Assembly (NCBI RefSeq): GCF_002154695.1
Contig: NZ_MTAV01000017.1
Coordinates: 1-41,980 of the forward strand
DNA from: Nostoc sp. T09
Lineage (GTDB): Bacteria > Cyanobacteriota > Cyanobacteriia > Cyanobacteriales > Nostocaceae
Length of the DNA stretch: 41,980 bases
Reading direction: 5' to 3'
The position numbers and the translations under genes were made by a program. The notes under the pieces are model-generated. The model was given only the letters and a program-made list of their open reading frames with translations. It did no database searches and had not been told where the DNA came from. Positions within the stretch are counted from its first letter, which is position 1. Every line of letters starts with the position of its first letter. Positions 5,509-15,046 of the stretch are shown here, in pieces.

Positions 5509-7722
5509 TTAATGCACTAATTCGATCGCTCTTTTCGTCAACGCCTCCGCAGTTAAACCATTAAACGCCATCAACTCACCAGCGCTGGCTGTAGTTTCCC
5601 CACGCTTCCATGCAAAAGTATCGCGCTTAGAATTACTCCGCAACATAATTGGTTCCAGCATTGCCGGCGCACCACCAGTAACAGCAATTAACGCATCACC
5701 ATCAAATAATTCGGCAAATTTGGCATCATCTAAGAAACCACCATCGGGTTCAGAACAAGTCTCCCAAGCTGTATCATCAGGACGATATAAACGTCGCGGA
5801 TTAATAATAGAAACTATCTTGGCACCAATACCTTCAGTTTCTAAAAATGCTGCTGCTTCAAATACTGGCATTAATGTCATATCACCAATGACAGCAAATA
5901 CAACTTGCTTATCGCCTGGAACTTCATGCAATAGTACTGCACCATCGCGTAAACCATGACGAGTTTGTTCTAAAGTAGTGCGAATTGGTAAGGGTGATTT
6001 ACTTGCAGTAATCACAATTCCCTTATTTTTAGTTTTCAATGCCCAGTCATAACAAGCTTGGATACTATTAGCATCAGGGGGAAATAATGGAAACACATTT
6101 CCATTTCGCATCAAAGAAGCAAAGTAAGCTTCAATTTCTGGACGTTGGTGAGTCCAACCGTTGCGTCCTTGCTCTAATGCGCCAGCAGTAAATAATGTAA
6201 TTGTTGAGGGAGTTTGACGGCGCAATTCTGCCATTGCTTGGATAACAGTTTGCCAAATTGGTAATCCGTTGATGGCAAAAGATTCGTAGGAACACCACAA
6301 AGTTCTTGCACCCATTAATGACAAACCAGCTGCTAAACCTGCACAAGCATCTTCACTCAATGGTTCGTATACTTGTCCGTTTGGCGCTTGGTTATATAAA
6401 TCGTCGGTTGTGGGGTGAATAATCTTCAATGCTTGGTTAATATTGGCAATTCCCGATGCTTCGTTACCGTCGGCGTTAGTTACTAAGAAATTGGAGTCTT
6501 TTTTACCGACAATTCCCACCAATCTTCCCATTGCTGTTGTGGAAACTTTGGGTTCGCCACCTACTGCATATTCTTCTAAAGGTAATTCGCCTAAGTCTGG
6601 TAATGGTAATTCAAATTCTGTCACTACTGTCTTAGCCGCAGGGCCACCGCCAGCGCGTTCTGCATTTGTTCGCACTAATTCCCAAGCTTCAGCAGATAAA
6701 GCACGTTCTTGTAAAGCGCTGACAATATGGGGAGCATCCAAAGTATCTTTAGGATAAAGGTTGTGAGATTTTGCACCTCTGGCGTGAACTCCCGCACCTT
6801 TGAGTTGTTTAATGATGAAGACGGTAAGCTTACCACTCAATGCAGAACGCGCTGCTTTATCTACACCTGAAAGCACGGCTTTGGTAAATGCTAGACGCTG
6901 CTGGAAGGAAAAGGCGGTACTATCAACATAATCGCCAGCTTGGTTTTGGTCGTCAAATTCCTTAGCATCGACTAACACAACTTCCTCAAAACCGTTACCT
7001 TGCCAATATGCTGTCATCTGTTCGTTGGTTTTGAGAGAAACCATACTGTGATGTTCTTGGCTGTAACCGTTCCACACCAGCACGGGTAAGAAGTTGGTGG
7101 TACTGGGATAAGCAGTATGGAAGTGAGCCATTGAACTCATAATATAAGGTTCACCCAATCCACCATCCCCAACGGTGAAGGGGAAAAGCTTATCTTTATG
7201 CAGCAGTGCGGCTGACATGGCAAAGTGCTGTCCTTGTCCCAAAGGCCCCGCAGGTGCGAGAATACCTGGGATGTAACCGGAGAGATGTCCTAACAGTCCA
7301 TGCTTTTCACGGAAGCGATCGCGCAATTGTTGGACTGTAAAAATACCCATATCCTCTAAAGAGCGATCGAGGAACATGGCACTATAAAATCCCGGCGCGT
7401 GATGACCCACTTCCGTAATAATGTTTTTGTACCCTAACATGACCAGAGCCGCATAAGCTTCCGCTTGGCTAGCAAATCCACCAGGGTGTCCAGAAGCTTT
7501 ACTACCTGTGATTTGTAGCGTCAGGTAACGTAGAGCATCGGCAGCAAGTAAAGTTTGATATACGGCTGTTGAATCGGTAGGATCTGCGATCGCTACATTG
7601 CCTGATTCTATAGCAGGGGTTGCACCATGAGTTTCAAAACCTGGTAGCGCTTGACCAAAATATTGAATTCCTTCACAAAAATTGGGAAGCGCTGAAGATG
7701 CCTTGGAGGTGATTGCTGTCAT
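5509..7722 (-). CDS. Transketolase/phosphoketolase-superfamily ThDP enzyme
   Basis: 737 residues, ATG 7722. The N-terminal ThDP domain shows SKASGHPGGF near 75, APAGPLGQG near 157 (the GPLGQG loop of transketolases) and the ThDP/Mg motif GDGGLGEPY ending in WNGYSQ. The pyrimidine domain contains AGALEQGRNGWTHQRPEIEA and FPLFPPDANS, closer to the HNGFSHQ and LPPDAN motifs of phosphoketolases. The length lies between transketolase (about 670) and phosphoketolase (about 790). Cyanobacterial relatives are, as I recall, annotated simply as transketolase. It acts presumably on sugar phosphates in the cytosol; the exact reaction is not settled by the sequence. It is divergent from the P450 gene with about 200 bp between. 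Confidence 0.75.
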   Translation of the reverse strand: MTAITSKASSALPNFCEGIQYFGQALPGFETHGATPAIESGNVAIADPTDSTAVYQTLLAADALRYLTLQITGSKASGHPGGFASQAEAYAALVMLGYKNIITEVGHHAPGFYSAMFLDRSLEDMGIFTVQQLRDRFREKHGLLGHLSGYIPGILAPAGPLGQGQHFAMSAALLHKDKLFPFTVGDGGLGEPYIMSSMAHFHTAYPSTTNFLPVLVWNGYSQEHHSMVSLKTNEQMTAYWQGNGFEEVVLVDAKEFDDQNQAGDYVDSTAFSFQQRLAFTKAVLSGVDKAARSALSGKLTVFIIKQLKGAGVHARGAKSHNLYPKDTLDAPHIVSALQERALSAEAWELVRTNAERAGGGPAAKTVVTEFELPLPDLGELPLEEYAVGGEPKVSTTAMGRLVGIVGKKDSNFLVTNADGNEASGIANINQALKIIHPTTDDLYNQAPNGQVYEPLSEDACAGLAAGLSLMGARTLWCSYESFAINGLPIWQTVIQAMAELRRQTPSTITLFTAGALEQGRNGWTHQRPEIEAYFASLMRNGNVFPLFPPDANSIQACYDWALKTKNKGIVITASKSPLPIRTTLEQTRHGLRDGAVLLHEVPGDKQVVFAVIGDMTLMPVFEAAAFLETEGIGAKIVSIINPRRLYRPDDTAWETCSEPDGGFLDDAKFAELFDGDALIAVTGGAPAMLEPIMLRSNSKRDTFAWKRGETTASAGELMAFNGLTAEALTKRAIELVH

Positions 7723-7920
7723 GCTGAATACCTTAAGAGGATGAGGAGAAACTATAGATGCTCGTTCAAATTAACAAAAATTTTACAACCATCAGGTTGT
7801 AACAGTTTATTGCAATTTCCCAACCTGAAGATAAGAAGCTTCAATAGTAATTGAGGAAAAATTTAATGTTGTTCTGTGAGCTTCATTGGCAAAAAAGAAT
7901 TAACCCAATAAATTAAGCCT

Positions 7921-9291
7921 ATGAAATTGCCCAATGGTCCCCAGTCCCCAGCGCTTGTCCAGATGCTGCAATGGATTTTTAGACCAATGCCGTTTATGGA
8001 AGATTGTGCCCAGCGCTATGGTGATATTTTCACCCTACAATTAAATCCATCCATAGTGTTTGTCAGCAATCCTCAGGCGCTACAGCAAATTTTAACCAGT
8101 GATACCAAGGAATTTGCAGCCCCTAGTGACTGGAACACTGTATTTGAACCGATGCTAGGGAAAAATTCTGTAATTACAGTCAGCGGTGAAGTACATCGCC
8201 GTCAACGCCAATTATTAATGCCACCGTTTCACGGTGACAGAATGCGTACCTACGGCGAGGTGATTAACAAGGTCACAGAAGAAGTAATTAGTCAATGGCA
8301 GATAGACAAACCCTTCTGTGTCCGGTCAGCTATGCAAATCATTACCATGCGGGTAATTATGCAAGCTGTATTCGGATTATACGAAGGGCCCCGCGCCCAA
8401 GAATTAGAGGAAGTTTTAGCCGTAATGCTAAATGAAACCTCCCCCCTACGGGTAGTCGAACTCTATTTTCCTGCTCTACGCCTAGATTTTGGCCCAAAAA
8501 GTTCTTGGGGAAGATTCCTGCGCCGCAAAGAGCGAGTTCACCAACTCCTCAACGAAGAGATTCAAGAACGTCGAGACAATCCCGACCCATCGCGCACAGA
8601 TATCCTTAGCTTACTCATAGCGGCTCGTGATGAAACAGGTGTTGCCATGACCGATGAAGAGTTACGTGATGAATTGATGACCCTGTTAACAGCAGGACAT
8701 GAAACCACAGCCACAGCTCTTACCTGGGCATTGTACTGGATTCATAAATCACCGTCAGTACAAGAAAAGCTGTTAAAAGAACTAGATAGCTTGGGTGATA
8801 ACCCAGACACCAGCAGCATTTTTAAATCCCCATATCTTAACGCTGTTTGTTGCGAAGCCTTGCGGATTTATCCAGTTGGGATGCTGACTTTCCCACGTGT
8901 AGTAAAAACACCCGTAGCTTTGTGTGGTCATGACCTAGAACCCGGTACAGTCGTACTTGGTTCCATCTATCTCACCCACCAGCGTGAAGATTTATACCCA
9001 CAACATCAGGAATTTAAACCAGAACGCTTTTTAGAACGTCAATTTTCTCCCTATGAATTTTTGCCCTTCGGCGGTGGTGCTAGACGCTGTATCGGTATGG
9101 CATTTGCTCAATTTGAAATGAAAGTAGTATTAGCTAAGATTCTCTCTAGTTGGGAATTAGCGCTAGTTGATCATCGTGACGTGCGACCACAACGCCGTGG
9201 TTTGGTTACAGGACCAAATCGTAGTATTCAAATGGTTGTGAAAAAACAACATCAGTTGCCTTCTCGTACTCTAGAGTCTAGTACTCTTTAA
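7921..9291 (+). CDS. Cytochrome P450, CYP110-like
   Basis: 456 residues, ATG 7921. All P450 landmarks are present: C-helix VHRRQRQLLMPPF (91-103), I-helix oxygen-activation motif AGHETT (258-263), K-helix EALR (E312-R315), the KPERF meander (366-370) and the heme loop FGGGARRCIG with Cys390 as thiolate ligand. There is no N-terminal membrane anchor, so it should be soluble. PFHGDRM after the C-helix and the overall style match CYP110, the common cyanobacterial family linked to fatty-acid or terpenoid hydroxylation. The substrate here is unknown. It precedes a DUF2993 gene and crtO on the same strand, but a terminator-like hairpin follows directly, so co-transcription is doubtful. Confidence 0.93.
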   Translation: MKLPNGPQSPALVQMLQWIFRPMPFMEDCAQRYGDIFTLQLNPSIVFVSNPQALQQILTSDTKEFAAPSDWNTVFEPMLGKNSVITVSGEVHRRQRQLLMPPFHGDRMRTYGEVINKVTEEVISQWQIDKPFCVRSAMQIITMRVIMQAVFGLYEGPRAQELEEVLAVMLNETSPLRVVELYFPALRLDFGPKSSWGRFLRRKERVHQLLNEEIQERRDNPDPSRTDILSLLIAARDETGVAMTDEELRDELMTLLTAGHETTATALTWALYWIHKSPSVQEKLLKELDSLGDNPDTSSIFKSPYLNAVCCEALRIYPVGMLTFPRVVKTPVALCGHDLEPGTVVLGSIYLTHQREDLYPQHQEFKPERFLERQFSPYEFLPFGGGARRCIGMAFAQFEMKVVLAKILSSWELALVDHRDVRPQRRGLVTGPNRSIQMVVKKQHQLPSRTLESSTL

Positions 9292-9299
9292 TTTTTTGC

Positions 9300-9334
9300 A
9301 GGGTTGATAATTCTTGAAAGTATTTATCAACCCT
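9300..9334 (+). terminator. Hairpin terminator after the P450 gene
   Basis: A perfect 11-bp stem (AGGGTTGATAA at 9300-9310, complement at 9324-9334) begins 9 bp after the P450 stop. It is followed by a weak T-rich stretch. The rest of 9335-9564 holds A+T-rich DNA, presumably the promoter of the next gene. Confidence 0.6.
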
Positions 9335-9564
9335 TATCTATATATTTTGATAGATTTCTAATAGTGATTAATAATAACTAAAAGTAATTGGTATAAACTG
9401 CATACACTAGAGTGGGTAAAAATTTGCATAGCTATTGATTTTTACTCAGAGTTTTCAATTTATTATTCAATATTCCAAGTTGGATATACCTTACTATAGA
9501 TACACTCCTGAGTCTCCAAAGACTAAATTGAGTAGGTAAGAGGATACTAGGAGTATAGAAACTC

Positions 9565-10326
9565 ATGCCAGATAAACACAGGTTGGAGGAGCAAATACTA
9601 TCACAGGCAGCGGAAAACACGCTATCCAACCAACTGGATGAAGTAGAACAAATAGACGTAGATGTGCGAACTGACCTGTTTAAAATAGCCCAGGGGCAGG
9701 TAGAAGAGGTTTCCCTTACTGGTCAAGGTCTGGTGTTTCAAAAAGACATCCGAGTACAGGAAATCAAAGTAAAAACAGATAGCATTGCCATCAATCCTTT
9801 AAGTGCTATTTTGGGTCAAATTGAACTGAATGAGCCAGTAAATGCTATGGCTCGCATTGTAATGACAGAGGTAGATATTAACCATGCCCTGTCCTCAGAT
9901 TTAATTCAAAGCCAGTCACAAAATTGGGAATTAAACGTAGATGGCGAAATTGTAAATTTTAAGCTGCAACAGATCCAGGTATCTCTTCCAGGTAGCGGTA
10001 AAATAGAATCTCGCGGAACAGTTTTGATAGAAGAAAAAGGAAAGAACCGCCTGTTAGGTTTTACTGCAAGGATTCGTCCGCCTGTTGATTCACAACCATT
10101 ACTATTAGAAGGTTTCAACTGTACTCAGGGAGAGGGAATTTCAGTTAGCCTAATTACAGCCTTAATGCAGAAGCTTAAAGAATTGCTGAAAACATCTTAC
10201 TTTGCATGGGAAAATATGGTATTGCGTATCAAAGATTTGGAGGTAAAACAAGAGAGTCTCATCCTTTTGGTAGAAGCGCATATGAAGCAACTACCCTCAA
10301 CAGAAAATCTGCCTCATAATAAGTAA
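9565..10326 (+). CDS. DUF2993 (LmeA-type) lipid-binding-family protein
   Basis: 253 residues from ATG 9565, behind a TAGGAG ribosome-binding site. The pattern LEEQILSQAAENTLSNQL, EQIDVDVRTDLFKIAQGQVEEVSLTGQGL, then I.V.E I.V.TDSIAINPLSA, matches DUF2993, a beta-rich domain of the LmeA/mycobacterial lipid-binding type widespread in cyanobacteria. The domain fills about residues 5-240. There is no obvious signal peptide, so it is probably cytosolic or peripheral to the membrane. The biochemical role is unknown. It sits between a P450 and crtO, which hints at lipid or membrane modification, but this is only proximity. Confidence 0.8.
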   Translation: MPDKHRLEEQILSQAAENTLSNQLDEVEQIDVDVRTDLFKIAQGQVEEVSLTGQGLVFQKDIRVQEIKVKTDSIAINPLSAILGQIELNEPVNAMARIVMTEVDINHALSSDLIQSQSQNWELNVDGEIVNFKLQQIQVSLPGSGKIESRGTVLIEEKGKNRLLGFTARIRPPVDSQPLLLEGFNCTQGEGISVSLITALMQKLKELLKTSYFAWENMVLRIKDLEVKQESLILLVEAHMKQLPSTENLPHNK

Positions 10327-10424
10327 AATGATAGCCACTAAACTCAAGCTTTACTCACTATTAGTGCGGTAAATTAGTTTCATTCTTTGTAATATCAATC
10401 TAGCTCAATTTCTAATTTACAAAT

Positions 10425-12119
10425 ATGCAAGAGTATGACGTTGTAATTATTGGCGCAGGACATAATGGTCTAGTTTGTGCTGCGTATTTGCTAAAGGCTG
10501 GCTATAGCGTTCTATTACTAGAAAAGCGTTCTGTGCCAGGTGGTGCGGCAACAACTGAAGAATGTTTACCCAAGGAAGCCCCAGGATTTAAATTTAACTT
10601 GTGTGCTATTGACCACGAATTTATACATTTGGGACCAGTTGTTGAAGAATTAGAACTAGAAAAATACGGTTTAGAATATTTGGAGTGTGATCCAGTTGCG
10701 TTCTGTCCGCATCCAGATGGCAAGTATTTCTTAGCTCATAAATCTGTAGAAAAAACTTGTGCAGAAATTGCCCGTTACAATGAACGCGATGCCAAAAAAT
10801 ATGCAGAATTTGTAGACTACTGGCAGCGGGCAATAGGTGCAATGATTCCCATGTTTAATGCACCACCGAAATCAATTATAGATATCCTTGGCAATTACGA
10901 TATTACAAAACTGAAAGATTTATTTTCAGTAATTGGTTCTCCGAATAAAACGCTGGATTTTATTCGCACCATGTTAACCAGCGCCGAAGATTTACTTAAC
11001 GAGTGGTTTGATGAAGAGTTTCTCAAAGCACCCCTAGCAAGACTAGCAGCAGAACTTGGTGCGCCGCCATCACAAAAAACTATTGCCATTGGTGCAATTA
11101 TGATGGCAATGCGTCACAACCCTGGTATGGCTAGACCTCGCGGCGGGACTGGCGCACTTGTACAAGCTTTAGTGAATTTAGTCACAAGTAAAGGCGGCGT
11201 TATTCTCACAGACCAGCATGTTGAAAAAGTGTTGATTGATGATAACAAAGCAGTAGGTGTGCGAGTCGCTGGTGGCACAGAATATCGGGCTAAATACGGT
11301 GTTATTTCTAATATCGATGCCAAGCGGTTATTCTTGCAAATGACTGATAAAAGCGATATTGATGCAGCCGACCCAGATTTATGGGAAAGATTAGAACGCC
11401 GCATCGTTAACAATAACGAAACTATCCTGAAGATAGATTTGGCTTTAGACGAACCGCTACACTTTGCCCACCATGAACACAAAGATGAATATTTAATTGG
11501 GTCTATCTTGGTTGCCGATTCAGTTACTCACGTGGAACAGGCTCATAGTAAATGTACTTTAGGAGAAATTCCAGATTCTGACCCATCTATGTATGTGGTA
11601 ATGCCTAGCGCCCTTGACCCAACCTTAGCACCACCAGGCAAACACACTGTTTGGATTGAGTTTTTTGCCCCATATCAAATAGCAGGTGCAGAAGGTACAG
11701 GTTTGAGAGGTACTGGTTGGACGGATGAATTAAAAAACAAAGTTGCTGACAGGGTAGTTGATAAGTTAGCCTCCTATGCACCAAATGTAAAAAACGCAAC
11801 TATTGCGCGTCGTGTAGAAAGCCCGGCGGAATTAGGCGAAAGATTAGGTGCATACAAAGGTAATTATTACCATATTGATATGTCTCTCGATCAAATGGTA
11901 TTTTTCCGTCCTTTGCCAGAAATAGCAAACTACAAAACGCCAATTGATAATCTATTTTTGACTGGTGCAGGAACACATCCAGGTGGTTCAATCTCTGGTA
12001 TGCCAGGGCGCAACTGTGCGCGGGTATTCTTGCAGACAAAACATCCCATCGCACAGACTTTAAAGGATGCCAGAGATTCAATTAAGTCTACTGTCGGTTC
12101 GATGTTTGGAATTATTTAG
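10425..12119 (+). CDS. crtO: Beta-carotene ketolase, CrtO type
   Basis: 564 residues, ATG 10425. It carries an FAD dinucleotide-binding motif VVIIGAGHNGLVCAAY (6-21), then LLEKRSVPGGAATTEE, and a C-terminal FAD-contact block LFLTGAGTHPGGSISGMPGR. Blocks such as CAIDHEFIHLGPV, LDFIRTMLTSAEDLLNEWFD, ARPRGGTGALVQALVNLV and SLDQMVFFRPLPEIANY agree closely with what I remember of Synechocystis CrtO, not the shorter CrtI/CrtP desaturases. CrtO adds a keto group to beta-carotene, giving echinenone (and in some organisms canthaxanthin), at the membrane. In Anabaena, CrtO serves echinenone and CrtW serves ketomyxol. It appears as a single gene, with a hairpin following at 12149. Confidence 0.92.
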   Translation: MQEYDVVIIGAGHNGLVCAAYLLKAGYSVLLLEKRSVPGGAATTEECLPKEAPGFKFNLCAIDHEFIHLGPVVEELELEKYGLEYLECDPVAFCPHPDGKYFLAHKSVEKTCAEIARYNERDAKKYAEFVDYWQRAIGAMIPMFNAPPKSIIDILGNYDITKLKDLFSVIGSPNKTLDFIRTMLTSAEDLLNEWFDEEFLKAPLARLAAELGAPPSQKTIAIGAIMMAMRHNPGMARPRGGTGALVQALVNLVTSKGGVILTDQHVEKVLIDDNKAVGVRVAGGTEYRAKYGVISNIDAKRLFLQMTDKSDIDAADPDLWERLERRIVNNNETILKIDLALDEPLHFAHHEHKDEYLIGSILVADSVTHVEQAHSKCTLGEIPDSDPSMYVVMPSALDPTLAPPGKHTVWIEFFAPYQIAGAEGTGLRGTGWTDELKNKVADRVVDKLASYAPNVKNATIARRVESPAELGERLGAYKGNYYHIDMSLDQMVFFRPLPEIANYKTPIDNLFLTGAGTHPGGSISGMPGRNCARVFLQTKHPIAQTLKDARDSIKSTVGSMFGII

Positions 12120-12148
12120 GCGTTGCAGAGGTAAACTTTATTATTGCT

Positions 12149-12188
12149 AAGGCATACAATCAATCCATAGGATAAAAATGTATGCCTT
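12149..12188 (+). terminator. Inverted repeat after crtO, likely terminator
   Basis: AAGGCATACA (12149-12158) pairs with TGTATGCCTT (12179-12188) across a 20-nt loop, 30 bp after the crtO stop. No long T run follows, so strength is uncertain. Confidence 0.45.
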
Positions 12189-12293
12189 CACGCAATATTT
12201 ATTACAACTGTTTTAAAAATGCCTTACTCAAACATGAATTGACTATCACTTACAGCAGAATTCAGGAGTTAGAATTCAGAATTCAGAAGTAAA

Positions 12294-12356
12294 ACAGTCT
12301 TTATGCTTGGGTTTGAGGCTTAGGATCTGTACTTCACTAACTTGAAATTTGCTGTA
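12294..12356 (+). repeat. Dispersed 63-bp repeat (copy A)
   Basis: The stretch from ACAGTCTTTATGCTTGGGTT to GCTGTA is matched over 63 bp, inverted, at 40747-40809, with about ten differences. Just upstream, 12255-12289 is an ATTCAG-rich short tandem run (AGAATTCAGAATTCAG), a Nostoc-type low-complexity repeat. Nothing else was recognised in the gap 12189-12432. Confidence 0.7.
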
Positions 12357-12432
12357 TGACCCCCCTGAAACTTGAGTAGTGTCTAAAAGATTTATGTTGA
12401 CTTGGGCTAAAAATCAGGGTTCTACTTATTAT

Positions 12433-13911
12433 TTAAATCTGCAATAAGTTAGCGATCGCCTGGGGTAGTGGCAGTACAATAATCACTAACAAAGCCATTG
12501 ATAATAAACCCAAAATATCGCGTTTATTATCCAGTTCTGTAACATCGTTGAGAGCAGGTTCATCGATCAACGGTATGAGCATTAAGATGATCGCCCAAAC
12601 GAAATATTCTACCTGGATAAAAGAAAGTAATAGCAGCAGCAAGCGAGCCATTTGACCAATTGCGATCGCAGTTCTCTGTCCAAAGATAGCGTGGACAATA
12701 TGACCCCCGTCTAGTTGTCCCACAGGCATCAAATTTAATGCAGTCACAATTAGCCCTAAAAAACCTGCGATTGCAACTGGATGTAAGTCAATAGCTGATG
12801 TTGCGGTTAACAAATTCCCTAGTGCTAATTTTGAGAGTAGCGCTAGCAAAATGGAATATTTGGGATTGAGAGCATCGGGGTTTAAGGGTCCGGTTTTTGC
12901 GCTCAAAGCAACCACATCAGAGTGAGCTAAACCCCAGATTAATAAAGGTAAAGTAACAATAAAACCTGCAATTGGTCCAGCGATACTAACATCAAATAAA
13001 GCTTTGCGGTTAGGAATGGGGCTACGCATCTGAATAAATGCCCCAAATGTTCCTAAGAAAAAAGGTATGGGGATAAAATAGGGCAGTGTGGCGCGAATTT
13101 TGTAGTATCTAGCTGTCAAATAATGACCAAGTTCGTGGGTTCCCAAAATAGACATTAATCCTAAAGCATAGGGCAATCCCTGGAGTAAAACACTAGGTTG
13201 AGATTGTAATACTTTAAGCTCGACACCAGCAAGTTTGGTTCCCACTACGGTAGTAGTTATCAACGTAGCTACTAAAAGCAAGAGCGCTAATCCTGGACGT
13301 GTTAACTGTTCCTGGTTGCTGGCATTGATCTGTTTGGCAGCTTGAGGATTGGGAACAAGTACAAAGAAAGGTTTGCTGTTGACACCTTCTTGAAATATCA
13401 GCAAAAAGCGATCGCCAAATTGTGCTTCGATATTAGACTTAATTTGCTGGTAGGCCTGATTGGGTGTAGTTCGTAACTGACCTCTACAGATCACTGCTTG
13501 GGGTCGATACTCAATGTTTTGAACATAGTATGTAGACCAGGGAAAACAATTTCGCAGCTGGGTTTCTTCCGTTGGCTCAATGGGACGCACTTTTACTGGT
13601 TCTGCGGTAGGATGAATAACCGATTGTGATTCAATGGCTTGGGGTTCAGTCTGTTTATCTGTAGGTGTTCGCCGTCCCCATTGAAATAACAGCCAGTATA
13701 ACAGAATGCAAATAATTGACGACCAGAGGATCAGTGATGGAGGTGGCGGTTGTTTTGCCCCATACAGTAGCGTCCATCCGCTCAACAAGAATGCTGGTGT
13801 CATCAAAACCAGCCACAACAGCCAAACAGGTGTCTGGGTGCTGTGAGCGACGACACGCTGCACCATTAGATAAGTAGCTAGTCCCAGTAGGAGGAGAAAC
13901 CAAAATGTCAT
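12433..13911 (-). CDS. Site-2 protease family (M50) intramembrane metalloprotease
   Basis: The frame opens upstream at 14007, but ATG 13911 (MTFWFLLLLGLATY) gives a clean N-terminal membrane helix and a GAAGAG ribosome-binding site, so I start there (492 residues). After two N-terminal helices (about 1-20, 29-50, possibly 57-77) comes a soluble segment (about 85-205). The catalytic core follows: zinc motif HELGH (259-263), SPIPNRKALFDVSIAGP, then NLMPVGQLDGG (N393, D401) for the third ligand. This is the EGY1-like cyanobacterial/plastid group of S2P proteases, which cleave membrane-bound substrates. Substrate unknown. It is transcribed away from the MBL-fold gene. Confidence 0.9.
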   Translation of the reverse strand: MTFWFLLLLGLATYLMVQRVVAHSTQTPVWLLWLVLMTPAFLLSGWTLLYGAKQPPPPSLILWSSIICILLYWLLFQWGRRTPTDKQTEPQAIESQSVIHPTAEPVKVRPIEPTEETQLRNCFPWSTYYVQNIEYRPQAVICRGQLRTTPNQAYQQIKSNIEAQFGDRFLLIFQEGVNSKPFFVLVPNPQAAKQINASNQEQLTRPGLALLLLVATLITTTVVGTKLAGVELKVLQSQPSVLLQGLPYALGLMSILGTHELGHYLTARYYKIRATLPYFIPIPFFLGTFGAFIQMRSPIPNRKALFDVSIAGPIAGFIVTLPLLIWGLAHSDVVALSAKTGPLNPDALNPKYSILLALLSKLALGNLLTATSAIDLHPVAIAGFLGLIVTALNLMPVGQLDGGHIVHAIFGQRTAIAIGQMARLLLLLLSFIQVEYFVWAIILMLIPLIDEPALNDVTELDNKRDILGLLSMALLVIIVLPLPQAIANLLQI

Positions 13912-14103
13912 GTGCTCTTCGGTAATTTGAAAAAATGTCCTACCCGTAGCGTCAGCACCACAGCTTTCACTACCGGCCAGACTATAAAACCCCAATTTTT
14001 TCCCCAAGGTTAACAGCAGTTTTTAGTTCTGAAGCTTCCAGCCTTCAGAAATTGAACTCTGTAACTAAATTGTTTACAACTCCTCAGTTTCGGTGTTTTT
14101 CTC

Positions 14104-14838
14104 ATGTGCCCCTCACCCCAACAACCAAGTCATACAGCTAAGCCACCACGGGTTGTACTCTCTTACGAAGTTCCGTTCGGAGGAAACCTCAGCTCGGACT
14201 TCGCGCTGAATAGCATTTTTGCTTTTCCACCCAATCGGGACACATTAGGGGGAACCTCTTATTTTATTGTAAGAAATGAAGGCAATATCCTGATAGATTG
14301 CCCGGCTCTAGAGCAGACTAATCTCGATTTTTTGCGATCGCATGGCGGCGTGCGCTGGTTATTTCTAACTCATCGCGGTGCTATTGGCAAAACAGCAGAA
14401 TTTCAGCAACCCTTGGGCTGCGAGGTTGTAATTCAAGAGCAAGAAGCATATTTATTACCAGGATTAACTGTAACTACCTTTGCCCAAGAACTCACTTTAG
14501 ATTCAGCGACACAAATAATTTGGACACCTGGTCATTCTCCTGGCTCGTCTTGCTTACACTACAGTCAGCTTGGAGGAGTGCTGTTTTCAGGACGCCATTT
14601 AGTTCCCAACCAACAGGGTGAACCAGTTCCATTACGAACAGCCAAAACCTTTCACTGGCCGCGACAAGTTAAAAGTCTCCAGTACATCTTAGAACGCTTT
14701 ACACCAGAAACTCTTCAGTATATTTGTCCCGGTGCGAACACGGGTTTTCTGAGAGGCAAAAGTGCAATCGATCGAGCTTACCTACGTCTTGCCTCTCTAG
14801 ATTTACAAGCTTTGCGTCAGATGCAAGTGCTTTTATGA
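14104..14838 (+). CDS. Metallo-beta-lactamase-fold protein with degenerate metal site
   Basis: 244 residues from ATG 14104. Typical MBL-fold pieces: TSYFIVRNEGNILIDCPAL (strand pair with Asp, ~56-75), LFLTHRGAIGKTAEF where the family should read THxHxDH, WTPGHSPGSSCLHY (the second His motif, ~143-155) and GGVLFSGRHLV in place of a canonical Asp strand. The first zinc motif is therefore lost (T-H-R-G-A-I-G), so hydrolase activity is doubtful and a binding or structural role is possible. The ORF ends with LRQMQVLL. It is divergent from the site-2 protease gene, about 190 bp apart. Confidence 0.8.
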   Translation: MCPSPQQPSHTAKPPRVVLSYEVPFGGNLSSDFALNSIFAFPPNRDTLGGTSYFIVRNEGNILIDCPALEQTNLDFLRSHGGVRWLFLTHRGAIGKTAEFQQPLGCEVVIQEQEAYLLPGLTVTTFAQELTLDSATQIIWTPGHSPGSSCLHYSQLGGVLFSGRHLVPNQQGEPVPLRTAKTFHWPRQVKSLQYILERFTPETLQYICPGANTGFLRGKSAIDRAYLRLASLDLQALRQMQVLL

Positions 14839-14921
14839 AGGATAGGGGGGACAAGGGGGACAAGAAATTTTGGATTTTGGATTTGCGATTTTGGTTAATC
14901 AGCGCGGTTTGGGGGTTTTCA

Positions 14922-14972
14922 CACCACTTGCTACCTTCGGGAACGGGGAACCGTTCAACGCAGTGGCTCCCC
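14922..14972 (+). repeat. Dispersed CACTTGC...AGTGGCTCC repeat (copy 1)
   Basis: Starts CACCACTTGCTACCTTCGGG and ends AGTGGCTCCCC. Related copies occur at 25692-25764 (same strand) and 28128-28173 (inverted, part of a longer element). On both sides are short runs of 'TCTAAAATC/GGATTTTGG' and G-rich low-complexity sequence (14846-14900, 15001-15045). Confidence 0.65.
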
Positions 14973-15046
14973 ATAAGCGACTGTACCAAGACGAAGGTAT
15001 TGGATTTCAATCTAAAATCCAAATATCTAAAATCTAATATTGTTTC

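Noticed and set aside
9432-9629. Minus-strand 65-codon frame before the DUF2993 gene
   Set aside because: No family pattern, no ribosome-binding site, overlaps the DUF2993 start.
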